NCBI GenBank assembly: GCA_030430535.1
Contig: JAUIKY010000038.1
Location: forward strand, 1-34,567
Direction: 5' to 3'
From: Bacteroidia bacterium
GTDB taxonomy: Bacteria > Bacteroidota > Bacteroidia > Flavobacteriales > Flavobacteriaceae
DNA: 34,567 nt
The stretch's first letter is position 1. Every line of letters begins with the position of its first letter. Below are positions 22,861-31,028 of the stretch, piece after piece. Made by a program: the position numbers and the translations under genes. The notes under the pieces are model-generated. The model was not told the origin of the DNA. It saw only the letters and a list, made by a program, of their open reading frames with translations, and ran no database searches.

Positions 22861-22881
22861 TCATTACAAAAGATGTAATGA
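22861..22881. repeat. Short hairpin TCATTAC-N7-GTAATGA
   Basis: Perfect 7-bp arms in the leader of the membrane-anchored protein gene. It looks like a minimal GTCATT-type repeat end pair. Confidence 0.4.
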
Positions 22882-22915
22882 TAAATTTTCGAATGCGGTG
22901 TAAAAATCAAAAAGG

Positions 22916-23269
22916 TTACAAGAAAGAATGGAACGGAAAAATAATGGCCCTGATATTGAAATCCAAATCAATTAAACTACAGGTTTTTAGGTAGTTTAAA
23001 TTGATGTTGCAAAGAAGGTTAGAAATCTTTCCGTGAATGGCAAAGGAGCTAACAACAGTAGGTTCTTGCTCAGTATTAAGATTTAATACTTCTTCAAAGG
23101 CATTGTCAGTAACAATGGCAAAAGCATTAAAAAACCGATTGTTTTCTAACTGGTGGTTTTCTTCGGAATGGTTAACATTAATAAATGCCGAACTTTCCGC
23201 ATACTGATTGAAATTCAGAGGGGAAAAACTTAACGCTGCGGTTAAGAATATGTATATAAACTTCAGCAT
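22916..23269 (-). CDS. Exported small protein, unknown function
   Basis: 117 residues with a signal-like N-terminus (MLKFIYIFLTAALSFSPLNF) and an Asn-rich mature part. Two cysteines lie near the C-terminus (LLCNINLNYLKTC). No domain recognised. A TAATTTTG box 19 bp before the ATG supports expression. The C-terminal region has an ordinary AT-rich composition and could be poorly folded. Confidence 0.5.
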   Translation of the reverse strand: MLKFIYIFLTAALSFSPLNFNQYAESSAFINVNHSEENHQLENNRFFNAFAIVTDNAFEEVLNLNTEQEPTVVSSFAIHGKISNLLCNINLNYLKTCSLIDLDFNIRAIIFPFHSFL

Positions 23270-23288
23270 TGAATACTATTGAACCGTG

Positions 23289-23296
23289 CAAAATTA
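23289..23296 (-). promoter_or_regulatory. -7 box of the small exported protein gene
   Basis: TAATTTTG on the minus strand matches TAnnTTTG, 19 bp before the ATG. Confidence 0.5.
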
Positions 23297-23351
23297 GTAA
23301 TAATGCTTGTTAAAAAATCTTAAAATACTGTTTAACCGCTTATTTTTAAAC

Positions 23352-23382
23352 AAAAAAAAAGCGCCCAATATTTTGAGCGCCC
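23352..23382 (-). terminator. Terminator of the TerB-family gene
   Basis: On the minus strand GCGCTCAA-AATA-TTGGGCGC (one G-T pair) is followed by nine T, 28 bp after the stop codon. Confidence 0.85.
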
Positions 23383-23408
23383 ATTTATAAGTTTTTTTGA
23401 AGTTTGAA

Positions 23409-23840
23409 CTATCGGTTCATATTCTTTATTTCATCTATAAAAGTATCCAAATCTACCCCGTTGTTAATCAGGGTTAGGGCTTTGTCAACAATATATTTTA
23501 CATTTTCAGGATGAAAACCAAGCCCGATGCATATTTTTTTCAAAAGAACATGCTCTGGGTCTCCTTTAATATTGTCTACATAAACCATGCGGGCCAAATC
23601 GTAAAGGCGCTCCAAGCGTCTATCATATGAAACCGGTGGATTAATAGGGTGTGATTTGTAGTTTTTCAAGATCAAGTTGAAGTCCTCTTGGCTAATATCC
23701 AAGTTTCTGGCGGTTCTTTCTAAAAATGCTTGTTCTTCTGGGGTGATGATGCCATCATCCATTGCCACGCGCACAATAGCCGCAAAATGGCTTTCGTTAC
23801 GCTTTTTAAATCCACTGTCAAATAAATCTGAAAACGACAT
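23409..23840 (-). CDS. TerB-family tellurite-resistance-like protein
   Basis: 143 residues from MSFSDLFDSGFKKRNESHFA. Two acidic TerB-type helical hairpins are visible: AAIVRVAMDDGIITPEEQAFLERTA and ARMVYVDNIKGDPEHVLLKKICIGLGF. An ATG three codons earlier is possible, but this start fits the family and the distance to the TAGGTTTG box (23865-23872). TerB-like proteins are small helical, probably metal-binding stress proteins; a real tellurite role is not implied. Standalone gene with its own promoter and terminator. Confidence 0.88.
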   Translation of the reverse strand: MSFSDLFDSGFKKRNESHFAAIVRVAMDDGIITPEEQAFLERTARNLDISQEDFNLILKNYKSHPINPPVSYDRRLERLYDLARMVYVDNIKGDPEHVLLKKICIGLGFHPENVKYIVDKALTLINNGVDLDTFIDEIKNMNR

Positions 23841-23864
23841 AAATCTCATGTTTTAATAATGCTG

Positions 23865-23872
23865 CAAACCTA
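23865..23872 (-). promoter_or_regulatory. -7 box of the TerB-family gene
   Basis: TAGGTTTG on the minus strand, 24 bp before the chosen ATG. Confidence 0.55.
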
Positions 23873-23986
23873 CATATTTTTTTAAGAATATAAATCTAAA
23901 AATTTTATTTTTTTAAGGTATTGTAACTGTTTGTGGAAGAGTTGGGTAGGCGTGTTGGATGCGCTTTCTGAAAATTTAAACAATTA

Positions 23987-25087
23987 CTAAAATTCAAACT
24001 TTAATTGGGCACTTATGGTTTTTTGAGTTTCTGGTTTTTTTGTTTTTTCGGTATTCAAATTGGAAAGGCTTATGCCTAACAAACGCACCGAGTTTTTTAA
24101 ATTTTCTTGGTACAGGAGTTCTTTTGCGGTTTCTAAAATGATGCTTTTGTCGCTAATAAAATAGGGCAGGGTTTTGCTGCGGGTTTGCAGACTGAAATCG
24201 CTGTACTTTATTTTTAGGGTTACCGTTTTTCCGGCCACTTGGCTTTTGGTGAGCCTTTTGGAAACCTCTTGGGCAATATGTTCCAGTTTTTCAATCATAA
24301 ACACTTCGCTGGATAGGTTTTCAGAAAACGTGCGTTCGGCAGCCAAGCTTTTCCTGATGCGGTTGGGCTTCACTTCGCTGTGGTGAATGCCCCGAACAAT
24401 GTAATAGTAGTATTTGCCCGATTTACCAAAGTGCTCTTCAAGATATTCCAACGGCTTTAGTTTTAAATCCAGTCCTGTAAAAATGCCTTTTTGGTACATT
24501 TTTTCGGCAGTCACCTTTCCTACTCCATAAAATTTCCTAATATCCAATGCTTCCAAAAACGAAATCACCTCTTCGGGGTTCACCGTTTTTTGTCCGTTGG
24601 GTTTGTTGTAATCGCTGGCCACTTTGGCAATAAATTTATTGATGGAAATCCCGGCCGAGGCCGTAAGCCCCACCTCATTTAAAATGCGCTCCCGGATTTC
24701 TTTGGCTATAAGCGAAGCGCTGGGGTTGCCCTTTTTGTTTTCGGTAACGTCCAAATAGGCTTCATCCAATGACAGCGGTTCCACCAAATCGGTATAGTCG
24801 TAAAATATGCGTCTTATTTTTTTCGATATTTCGGTGTATCGTTCAAATCGAGGCCGAACAAAGATTAAATCCGGGCATAATTTGGCGGCCAATGTTCCTG
24901 CCATGGCACTTTTTACCCCGAATTTTCGGGCTTCGTAACTGGCAGCACTTACCACACCGCGTTTACCGCCGCCGCCAACGGCAATGGGTTTACCCTTTAG
25001 TTCGGGGTTGTCCATTTGTTCCACCGAAGCATAAAAGGCATCCATATCCACATGGATTATTTTTCGTATGTGAAATTCGGCCTGCAT
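23987..25087 (-). CDS. dinB: DNA polymerase IV (Y-family)
   Basis: 366 residues. The palm carboxylates are D14 and D16 in IIHVDMDAFYASVEQ and D108-E109 in PLSLDEAYLDVTE. The steric gate/finger region is YASVEQMDNPEL. The HhH thumb lies around 165-200 (FYGVGKVTAEKMYQKGI), and the little-finger domain and a C-terminal tail (AQLKFEF, a probable beta-clamp binding peptide) follow. It bypasses damaged bases with low fidelity. No LexA-type box was recognised upstream; a TAATTTTG box sits only four bases before the ATG. Confidence 0.95.
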   Translation of the reverse strand: MQAEFHIRKIIHVDMDAFYASVEQMDNPELKGKPIAVGGGGKRGVVSAASYEARKFGVKSAMAGTLAAKLCPDLIFVRPRFERYTEISKKIRRIFYDYTDLVEPLSLDEAYLDVTENKKGNPSASLIAKEIRERILNEVGLTASAGISINKFIAKVASDYNKPNGQKTVNPEEVISFLEALDIRKFYGVGKVTAEKMYQKGIFTGLDLKLKPLEYLEEHFGKSGKYYYYIVRGIHHSEVKPNRIRKSLAAERTFSENLSSEVFMIEKLEHIAQEVSKRLTKSQVAGKTVTLKIKYSDFSLQTRSKTLPYFISDKSIILETAKELLYQENLKNSVRLLGISLSNLNTEKTKKPETQKTISAQLKFEF

Positions 25088-25091
25088 GTAG

Positions 25092-25099
25092 CAAAATTA
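25092..25099 (-). promoter_or_regulatory. Candidate -7 box abutting the dinB start
   Basis: TAATTTTG on the minus strand ends four bases before the ATG. If used, transcription would begin at or near the start codon. Confidence 0.3.
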
Positions 25100-25125
25100 T
25101 GGTAATTTTGGATGAATAAAATATT

Positions 25126-25162
25126 AAATTTCAATAGCCGATAGCTATCGGGATTGAAATTT
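25126..25162. repeat. 37-bp palindrome between dinB and the CYTH gene
   Basis: Ten-base arms AAATTTCAAT / ATTGAAATTT surround the self-complementary CCGATAGCTATCGG. It lies between divergent genes and could be a dispersed repeat or a dimer-protein operator. Confidence 0.65.
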
Positions 25163-25172
25163 AGAATTTAAA

Positions 25173-25652
25173 ATGGTTATGATAGAAATTGAACGTAAAT
25201 TTTTGGTGGTTTCGGATGATTTTAAATCGGAGGCGTTTAAAAAAACAAGATTGGTACAAGGGTATTTGAATTCGCATAAAGAGCGTGCCGTTAGGGTAAG
25301 GCTTAAGGGCGATTTGGGTTTTTTAACAGTTAAAGGCCCATCGTCAAAAAATGGTCTGTCGCGTTTTGAGTGGGAAAAGGAAATTAGCGTCAATGAAGCT
25401 AAGGAATTGTTAAATCTTTGCGAATCGGGCATCATCGATAAAATACGCTATGAAGTAAAGCTTAAAAACCATATTTTTGAAATAGACGAGTTTTTTGGCG
25501 ATAATGAGGGCTTGGTGGTCGCCGAGGTGGAACTAAAAGATGAGAATGAAACTTTCGAAAAACCAACATGGTTGGGTAAAGAGGTAACCGGAGATTCGAG
25601 ATACTACAATGCCCAATTGAGCAAACAACCATTTAAAACGTGGAACACATGA
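25173..25652 (+). CDS. CYTH-domain protein (triphosphatase-like)
   Basis: 159 residues. The signature E-x-E-x-K is at the start (MIEIERKFLV, E5/E7/K9). Further tunnel residues are in VRVRLKGDLGFLTVKG, FEWEKEI, IDKIRYEV, FEIDEFFGDNEGLVVAEVEL and SRYYNAQLS. The family folds into a beta tunnel that hydrolyses triphosphates (inorganic tripolyphosphate, thiamine triphosphate) or makes cAMP; the short bacterial form is usually an inorganic triphosphatase. A start two codons later (MIEIERK) is equally possible. It is the first gene of a three-gene operon. Confidence 0.9.
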   Translation: MVMIEIERKFLVVSDDFKSEAFKKTRLVQGYLNSHKERAVRVRLKGDLGFLTVKGPSSKNGLSRFEWEKEISVNEAKELLNLCESGIIDKIRYEVKLKNHIFEIDEFFGDNEGLVVAEVELKDENETFEKPTWLGKEVTGDSRYYNAQLSKQPFKTWNT

Positions 25653-26197
25653 ATAGAATTTTTACCATTTTAATAACAGTGATTTTGTTTGTTAGTTGCA
25701 AAGATGAAGCGAAAGAAGCTTCGGAAATAACTGCTGAAACAGAAGCTAAAGCGATAAAAGATTCAATGGATTTAGCAAACGAAATGGCAGACTCCAAGCC
25801 TGAGCAAAAATCTGTTAAACAAATAAAGAAGGAACTCACCGAGAAAGGTTTTAAAACTTTCGATTTCGTTGACGAAAGTACCCAAGACACCATTTTAATG
25901 CAGCAGTATTTTATGGTGTTCTTGAAATCGGGGCCTATTAGGGGGCAAAACGAAGAAGAATCGGCCGATTTACAGGAGCAGCATTTGGCGCACCTAAAGA
26001 AAATGTACGATTTGGGTTATGCCGATATTTCCGGGCCGTTTGGAGATGATGGTGATATTCGTGGCGTGACCATTTACAATGTGCCCACTTTAAAAATGGC
26101 CGATAGTTTGGCCAGTGCCGATCCCATGGTTAAGGCTGGCCGATTGGAAATTGAAATACACCCCTGGTGGGCGGCTAAAGGTTATCCGTTGCGGTAA
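25649..26197 (+). CDS. YCII-like lipoprotein
   Basis: 182 residues from MNRIFTILITVILFVSCKDE; the ATG overlaps the CYTH stop as ATGA. The lipobox FVSC puts the lipid on C17. After an acidic linker, the C-terminal ~115 residues match the YCII-related pattern: QQYFMVFLKSGPIR, QEQHLAHLKKMYDLGYADISGPFGDDGDIRGVTIYNV and ADPMVKAGRLEIEIHPWW. YCII domains have a ferredoxin-like fold related to muconolactone isomerase. As an envelope lipoprotein its substrate is unknown. An ATG nine bases upstream is less likely. Confidence 0.85.
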   Translation: MNRIFTILITVILFVSCKDEAKEASEITAETEAKAIKDSMDLANEMADSKPEQKSVKQIKKELTEKGFKTFDFVDESTQDTILMQQYFMVFLKSGPIRGQNEEESADLQEQHLAHLKKMYDLGYADISGPFGDDGDIRGVTIYNVPTLKMADSLASADPMVKAGRLEIEIHPWWAAKGYPLR

Positions 26198-27073
26198 ATG
26201 GTTATAAAAATCATTAAAGGCATTTATTTGCTTTTCAATATTTTGGCCATTTCGGCCTTATTGGCCATTCATTTTGTGTTCAAGGAAAACAGTTATGGCA
26301 GTTCGCTGCTTTACTATACCTTTCCGTTGCCCGTTATCATTTTTATTGTGGTGGCACTTTCTGTTTTTTTAGGAAGGTTGAGTAAGTACAACCTAATATT
26401 GGCCGCAGTTTTATTGATGCTTTGGTTGGGCAGAAGTTATAAAATTAATATTCCAGAAACTATATCTGAAGACGATGTTGAAATCGTGTTTTGGAATGCC
26501 TCACGAGAAAATGGTTTTAATCAGGCATTCAAACTCAATGAAGGTTTGCCCGATATTATGGTTTTGACTGAAGCCACCAGCTTGAATGTTGAAACCTTGA
26601 AAAAACAACATCCCGATGCTTATTTTTATAAGTCGGATACTGATATGGTGGTGTATTCAAAAACCCCAATTGAAGTCCAAAGTGAAACGGTCTCAAAATA
26701 CCACACGTACATGCTGTTTTTTAAAAGTTTAGGCATCAACTTTTGTGCGGTCGATGTGCAGGGCAGTACCGATGTGCCGAGGTCTTGGGAGTTGGGTTTT
26801 GTAAACGAAAATGTTAAAATTAAACCCAAAACCGTCATTTTAGGCGATTTCAATATTCCTTATGAATCTAAATACCTTGCTCGGTTAAAACAAGAATTCA
26901 ACCATGCTTTTTCTGAAAAGGGCAATGGGTTCAAGGAAACGTGGTTTTGGAATTTGCCTCTGTTGTCACTCGACCATATTTGGGTTTCAAAAGACTTAAA
27001 AATCCTAAGCGCTAAAAAATTCTATACCTTTAAAAGTGATCATAGTATGATTTCGGTTTTTGTGAGGAGGTAG
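26198..27073 (+). CDS. Membrane-anchored endonuclease/exonuclease/phosphatase-family protein
   Basis: 291 residues. Three N-terminal membrane helices (about 5-27, 43-59, 64-80) precede an EEP catalytic domain (about 95-291). Metal and catalytic residues are visible as N100 (IVFWNAS), E125 (VLTEAT), D217/N219 (ILGDFNIP), D259-H260 (LSLDHIW) and D281-H282 (KSDHSMI). The family cleaves phosphodiesters in nucleic acids, lipids or small phosphates. The domain should face the periplasm if the helix count is right. The gene starts right after the preceding TAA, so it is the last gene of the operon. Confidence 0.9.
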   Translation: MVIKIIKGIYLLFNILAISALLAIHFVFKENSYGSSLLYYTFPLPVIIFIVVALSVFLGRLSKYNLILAAVLLMLWLGRSYKINIPETISEDDVEIVFWNASRENGFNQAFKLNEGLPDIMVLTEATSLNVETLKKQHPDAYFYKSDTDMVVYSKTPIEVQSETVSKYHTYMLFFKSLGINFCAVDVQGSTDVPRSWELGFVNENVKIKPKTVILGDFNIPYESKYLARLKQEFNHAFSEKGNGFKETWFWNLPLLSLDHIWVSKDLKILSAKKFYTFKSDHSMISVFVRR

Positions 27074-27074
27074 C

Positions 27075-29426
27075 TTATTCCAAAATTGTAAAACGCCGTT
27101 TAGCTTCATTGCCAAATTCGTCTACCACAGTAATTAAGTGCTTACCTTGTTTGGGGATAATGGCGAGTTCGTGGATGTCTTTCGTGCTTCCCATATAAAT
27201 ATCATCAACATACCAAAACACAGTAGTTTCAGGTTTTGAATGGGCGATTTGGAGCACTAAATCGTTGGTTGAGCCATCAAAATCTTTTGGTAAAAAAATA
27301 CTGTTGTTTTCCTTCGGATAAATAAAAGCCATTGAAATACTGTTTTCACCCAAGCAATCACTTCTAAATTTGGGTAACGGCTTGTAAAACGGATTTTTGG
27401 TTTTGTAATAATACCCCATCAAAGGTGGCAGCACAAACCACGATTTATGTGTGATATTGCTCGTGCTTTCACAAGAAGAATTCACTTGAAATGTTTCGCT
27501 TTTATCTAAATGTACCAACACATGATACGGACAAGGTTTGGTTTTTAATCCGCTAATTTGAATGAATTTGTTTTCGGTATCATCACAATTTGGCGATGCT
27601 CTATGACCACTTTTTTTACAGATAGAAACCTCTTGCATTTCATCAAAAGGTTTTGCAAACCATGGGCTGTTGGGTAACACATCAAACACATCAAATAAAA
27701 TAGGAGCTGCTGCTTGCACACCAACCAAACCTGGTCTGCCTTCGCCATCGGCATTTCCTACCCAAACACCAACCACGTAATCTGTTGTGGTGCCAATAGC
27801 CCAAGCGTCACGAAAGCCAAAACTGGTTCCTGTTTTCCAAGCAATTTGCTTTGAGCCGTCAAAAAACTCCCAGTTTTCATCACCTTCTGGTCGATTTACT
27901 TCTTTTAAACTTTCGTAAGTGAGATAAATGGAGCCTGCATCAAACAGTATTTTTTCACTGGTTTTTTTTCCGAAGTCAACCGTTTCCGAAGCTAAAAATG
28001 TAGGTTCACAAAATTCGTTGGAGAAATATTCGCTGGACGTTTCAGAAAAATGATTTAAGGTCGAAGACAATGCTGCGTAGCTTTTGCATAAATCCCAAAG
28101 ATTGCTTTCGGCACCACCAAGAATAAGCGATAAACCATAATGATTGGCGTTGTATTTTAAATCTTTTAGCTGAAGTGTTTTTAGGTAATGATGAAACCTA
28201 TCCAACCCAAACTCCTGAAGCATCCTCACCGAAGGCACATTTAGCGAACGCGACAAAGCTCTACTTGCTGGTATGGCACCATCGTAAGTTTTATTGTAAT
28301 TCTCGGGATTATAACTACCAAATTGCGTGGGTACATCGGCGACTAAAGTATTGGGTAAAATATCGCCAGCATCGAGCATAGCAGCATATAAAAATGGCTT
28401 TAAAATACTGCCAGTGCTTCTGGGTTTGTCAATAATGTCCACATCTTTTTGATGGGATTTTTCGGTAGGCGTATTGCCAACGTAAGCCAAAACCTGTCTG
28501 GTTTTTACATCTAAAACTATAACAGCGGCATTGTAAATTTCATTCTGACTTAATTGATTGTAATGTCTTTTCACAATACGATTAACCTGTTGCTGCAATG
28601 GTGTGTTGATGGTTGTTTTTATGTGTTTGCCAGAATAATTTTGAGCCACTTTTTGCAATAAATGAGGTGCAATTTGCGGCAGCGGATAGGGTTTTTGGGG
28701 CAAACTTTCAGCAATTGATAAATTATAGGTTAACGAATCAATAATTTGGTTTTGAAGCAATTTAGCTAAAAGACGGTTGCGTTTTTTAAGTAAGCGTTCT
28801 TGATTTTTTCCAGGATAAATTAAACTAGGAGCATTAGGTAAAACAGCTAAAGTGGCACTTTCAGCCCAAGAAAGTTCATTCGCGTTTCTGTTGAAATAGC
28901 GCCACGAAGCAGCATCTAAGCCAACTACGTTGCCGCCAAAAGGCGCATTGCTGCTGTAATAAGAGAGAATTTTATCTTTAGAAGTTCGTAATTCCAAGCG
29001 TGTTGCCAGAATAATTTCAATGGCTTTTTCAAAATAGGTTCGGTTTTTACCTTTTCTGGATAAACGAATCACTTGTTGCGTAATGGTGCTTCCGCCACGT
29101 TTTATTCCATCAGATTTTAGATTTTCGCGTAAGGCTTTAAAAATGGAAACCGGATTAAAACCAGGATGCTTGTAGAAATATTCGTCCTCAAACTGAATAA
29201 TGCAAGTCTTGAATTTCTCTGGAATACTATCGTTATGCGGAAATCGCCATTGTCCGTCTTTTGCAATTTGAGCGCCTAGTAATTCGTCGTTTTTACTGGT
29301 GATAACTGTTGCGGTTGGGTCTTTGAAAAGTTGTTTTGGCAAACAGAAATAGTAGGCAATCAGCAATACAAAAAGTGCCACTGATTTTATTTTGTTGTTT
29401 TTTATGTAAGATAAAAGGCGTTTCAA
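27075..29426 (-). CDS. pbpC: Penicillin-binding protein 1C (TTG start)
   Basis: 783 residues. An N-terminal anchor (about 15-28) is followed by the GT51 transglycosylase domain, with the catalytic Glu in FEDEYFYKHPGF (E80) and GGSTITQQ. The transpeptidase domain has S340 in STGSILKPF, SxN at S393-L-N395 and K530-TGTS. The C-terminal ~95 residues match the BiPBP_C beta domain characteristic of PBP1C. It builds and cross-links peptidoglycan in the periplasm. The start must be TTG, because the next upstream triplets lead to a TGA inside the repeat at 29439-29506 with no ATG. A large alpha-2-macroglobulin gene lies upstream on the same strand after a three-gene block, matching the known pbpC/yfhM partnership. 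Confidence 0.94.
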   Translation of the reverse strand: MKRLLSYIKNNKIKSVALFVLLIAYYFCLPKQLFKDPTATVITSKNDELLGAQIAKDGQWRFPHNDSIPEKFKTCIIQFEDEYFYKHPGFNPVSIFKALRENLKSDGIKRGGSTITQQVIRLSRKGKNRTYFEKAIEIILATRLELRTSKDKILSYYSSNAPFGGNVVGLDAASWRYFNRNANELSWAESATLAVLPNAPSLIYPGKNQERLLKKRNRLLAKLLQNQIIDSLTYNLSIAESLPQKPYPLPQIAPHLLQKVAQNYSGKHIKTTINTPLQQQVNRIVKRHYNQLSQNEIYNAAVIVLDVKTRQVLAYVGNTPTEKSHQKDVDIIDKPRSTGSILKPFLYAAMLDAGDILPNTLVADVPTQFGSYNPENYNKTYDGAIPASRALSRSLNVPSVRMLQEFGLDRFHHYLKTLQLKDLKYNANHYGLSLILGGAESNLWDLCKSYAALSSTLNHFSETSSEYFSNEFCEPTFLASETVDFGKKTSEKILFDAGSIYLTYESLKEVNRPEGDENWEFFDGSKQIAWKTGTSFGFRDAWAIGTTTDYVVGVWVGNADGEGRPGLVGVQAAAPILFDVFDVLPNSPWFAKPFDEMQEVSICKKSGHRASPNCDDTENKFIQISGLKTKPCPYHVLVHLDKSETFQVNSSCESTSNITHKSWFVLPPLMGYYYKTKNPFYKPLPKFRSDCLGENSISMAFIYPKENNSIFLPKDFDGSTNDLVLQIAHSKPETTVFWYVDDIYMGSTKDIHELAIIPKQGKHLITVVDEFGNEAKRRFTILE

Positions 29427-29438
29427 ATTAAGTGCTAG

Positions 29439-29506
29439 ATTTTGTCATTCTGCGCTGCGACGCAGAATCTATTTTATTTGGATTCCGCATCAAGTGCGGA
29501 ATGACA
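29439..29506. repeat. 68-bp double-hairpin repeat, copy A
   Basis: Two perfect 8-bp stems lie side by side (ATTCTGCG/CGCAGAAT and ATTCCGCA/TGCGGAAT) within GTCATTC...GAATGAC ends. It matches copy B (31029-31096) at 67 of 68 bases; the one difference is G29457 versus A31047. Its edge is 12 bp from the pbpC TTG start and 7 bp from the ABM stop codon. Confidence 0.9.
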
Positions 29507-29513
29507 GCTTTGA

Positions 29514-29852
29514 TTATATTTCTCCAAACTTATACTCACGCTCTACCTTACAAATTTTCACATTGTACCAACTGTACCAATCTTGTCTGCCTTTTTGTTG
29601 CGCTACTAAATGCTCGGTGTGCTGTTTCCAGTTTTTTATAGCTTCCAGACTTTCCCAATAACTCACTGTAATTCCAACGCCTGCACTGAGCGCAGTCGAA
29701 GTGTCGTTTCTTGCGCTATCCATACCTAAAAAGCCGTTTTGAGTTTTGGCAAGTGCTTCCATTTGGTTTGCCATTTCAGCATAACCTTCAATATCTTCTT
29801 TTTGAGTTGAGGTGAAAATGACTGCATAATAGGGTTTAAAATCTTTCTTCAT
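29514..29852 (-). CDS. Antibiotic biosynthesis monooxygenase (ABM)-like protein with repeat-derived insertion
   Basis: 112 residues from MKKDFKPYYAVIFTSTQKED; the ATG overlaps the preceding TGA as ATGA. The ABM ferredoxin-like fold is seen in YYAVIFTS, YAEMANQMEALAKTQNGFLGMDSAR, GITVSYWESLEAIKNWKQHTEH and WYSWYNVKICKVEREYKF. The residues T-S-T-A-L-S-A between SARND and GVGITVSYW are encoded by a palindromic repeat (29684-29703) and lie where relatives have a short turn. ABM proteins are small monooxygenases or isomerase-like, cytoplasmic; the true reaction is unknown. An ATG eight codons upstream is rejected in favour of the coupled start. Confidence 0.88.
   Translation of the reverse strand: MKKDFKPYYAVIFTSTQKEDIEGYAEMANQMEALAKTQNGFLGMDSARNDTSTALSAGVGITVSYWESLEAIKNWKQHTEHLVAQQKGRQDWYSWYNVKICKVEREYKFGEI
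29684..29703. repeat. 20-bp palindromic repeat inserted in frame in the ABM gene
   Basis: Arms CACT / AGTG around the core GAGCGCAGTCGA. The core differs from the metG insertion core by a single base. It is in frame and does not stop translation. Confidence 0.6.
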
Positions 29853-30571
29853 AGCGTAAGCTTTCTTTTGTCCCAAGTTAAAACTTGAACTCCTTTAGAG
29901 TAGTGAATTCTATCAGGTTTGTTATTGATTAAGCGATTGAATTTAGGGTAATCTAGTTCTAACTTTTTTATTGAAATAGATTCCATTGGCCACTCTACGT
30001 GATGCACATCATACTCAATAATATGGTTTTTATAATCCTGAAAAACTGCATAGCGTTCGGTTAGCCAAATATCGGTTTCATCTTTGATAATCTGTTTGTT
30101 GTCAAAACGATATTCAGTGTAAAATGAATTGTTATACTTCTTATTTTCAGAAGTAAAGCTATAGTTCGTTCGTTCCATTTTAGAATAATAATACGGAAAT
30201 TTAGACATTGTCTTTAAGACTTTGCACGACGAACGTTTGGCACCTTCCATACTTAAAAAGTAAACACTGGGTTTGCCATTGCAAGTAATATAAACCCGTA
30301 TGTTTATTTCATGAAAATCTGATATATGTGGGACTTTAGGCAAACTTCTTACACCAATATTATTCATATTAAAAGCCACCAAACTAACCCAAGTTTTTCC
30401 GTTAATCGTATCTACCGATAAACCTTTAGGCAGAAAAGGAGTTATTTGCTCTGGAGTAACTTCCCAATGCAAAAAAATGGCTTTGTTCCATTCCTGATAA
30501 TATTTCCAAGAGCGTAAAGGAACTTCAAAAGGCCTATGTTTGGTATGTTTTAATATTTCGTTTGCTTTCAA
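29849..30571 (-). CDS. DUF2071 (YqjF-like) protein
   Basis: 240 residues. The DUF2071 pattern is plain: WNKAIFLHWEVTPEQITPFLPKGLSVDTINGKTWVSLVAFNM, then IRVYITCNGKPSVYFLSMEG and DETDIWLTERYAVF near the middle. No signal or membrane segment. The function of the family is not known. Its stop overlaps the ABM start codon (ATGA), so the two are translationally coupled. The gene begins seven bases after the lipoprotein stop, making a tight three-gene run lipoprotein-DUF2071-ABM. Confidence 0.9.
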   Translation of the reverse strand: MKANEILKHTKHRPFEVPLRSWKYYQEWNKAIFLHWEVTPEQITPFLPKGLSVDTINGKTWVSLVAFNMNNIGVRSLPKVPHISDFHEINIRVYITCNGKPSVYFLSMEGAKRSSCKVLKTMSKFPYYYSKMERTNYSFTSENKKYNNSFYTEYRFDNKQIIKDETDIWLTERYAVFQDYKNHIIEYDVHHVEWPMESISIKKLELDYPKFNRLINNKPDRIHYSKGVQVLTWDKRKLTL

Positions 30572-30578
30572 AACGAGA

Positions 30579-31016
30579 TTAATGATTTATATAATTATAC
30601 AACTTCGGGAATTCATTTTTAAAACGTTTATCATCTATTTTACCATCATAATCATTATCGCCATATTCTAATCCTACATCGATTAATCCTTCGAAATCTT
30701 GTTCGTTTTCAGGAAATCTTTTAACTAAACTTATAAATTCCTCCTCACCTAGTTTGTAAATAATTTGTGTTATTACATAGCCTAAATCATAACTACTAGC
30801 AGCACCTCCATTAGGAAAATTTTTCAAACTAACTAAAGCATTAGTATCCTTGTTCAAGGATTGTTGAATCAATTTTTTCATTTTTTTATTCTCACTAAAG
30901 CTTTGATGAATATATAAAGTATCACCAATAACAATCCCTTCAATATTATTAGTTTTACAACCTATTAAAAGAGAAGTTGTAAATGCAAAAATTAAATAAA
31001 AGATAACCTTTCTCAT
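30579..31016 (-). CDS. Lipoprotein with C-terminal EF-hand-like loop, unknown function
   Basis: 145 residues with a lipoprotein signal (MRKVIFYLIFAFTTSLLIGC, C20). The middle is helical. The C-terminus has a Ca-binding-loop pattern G-D120-N-D122-Y-D124-G-K-I-D128, in the style of EF-hand/dockerin loops, but position 12 is Arg rather than Glu. It is the first gene of the three-gene block between the macroglobulin gene and pbpC, and starts 12 bp from copy B of the 68-bp repeat. Function unknown. Confidence 0.7.
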   Translation of the reverse strand: MRKVIFYLIFAFTTSLLIGCKTNNIEGIVIGDTLYIHQSFSENKKMKKLIQQSLNKDTNALVSLKNFPNGGAASSYDLGYVITQIIYKLGEEEFISLVKRFPENEQDFEGLIDVGLEYGDNDYDGKIDDKRFKNEFPKLYNYINH

Positions 31017-31028
31017 ATTATGAGTTCA

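Noticed and set aside
29432-29641. Plus-strand ORF over the 68-bp repeat and ABM gene end
   Set aside because: It is made of repeat sequence and the antisense of ABM codons.
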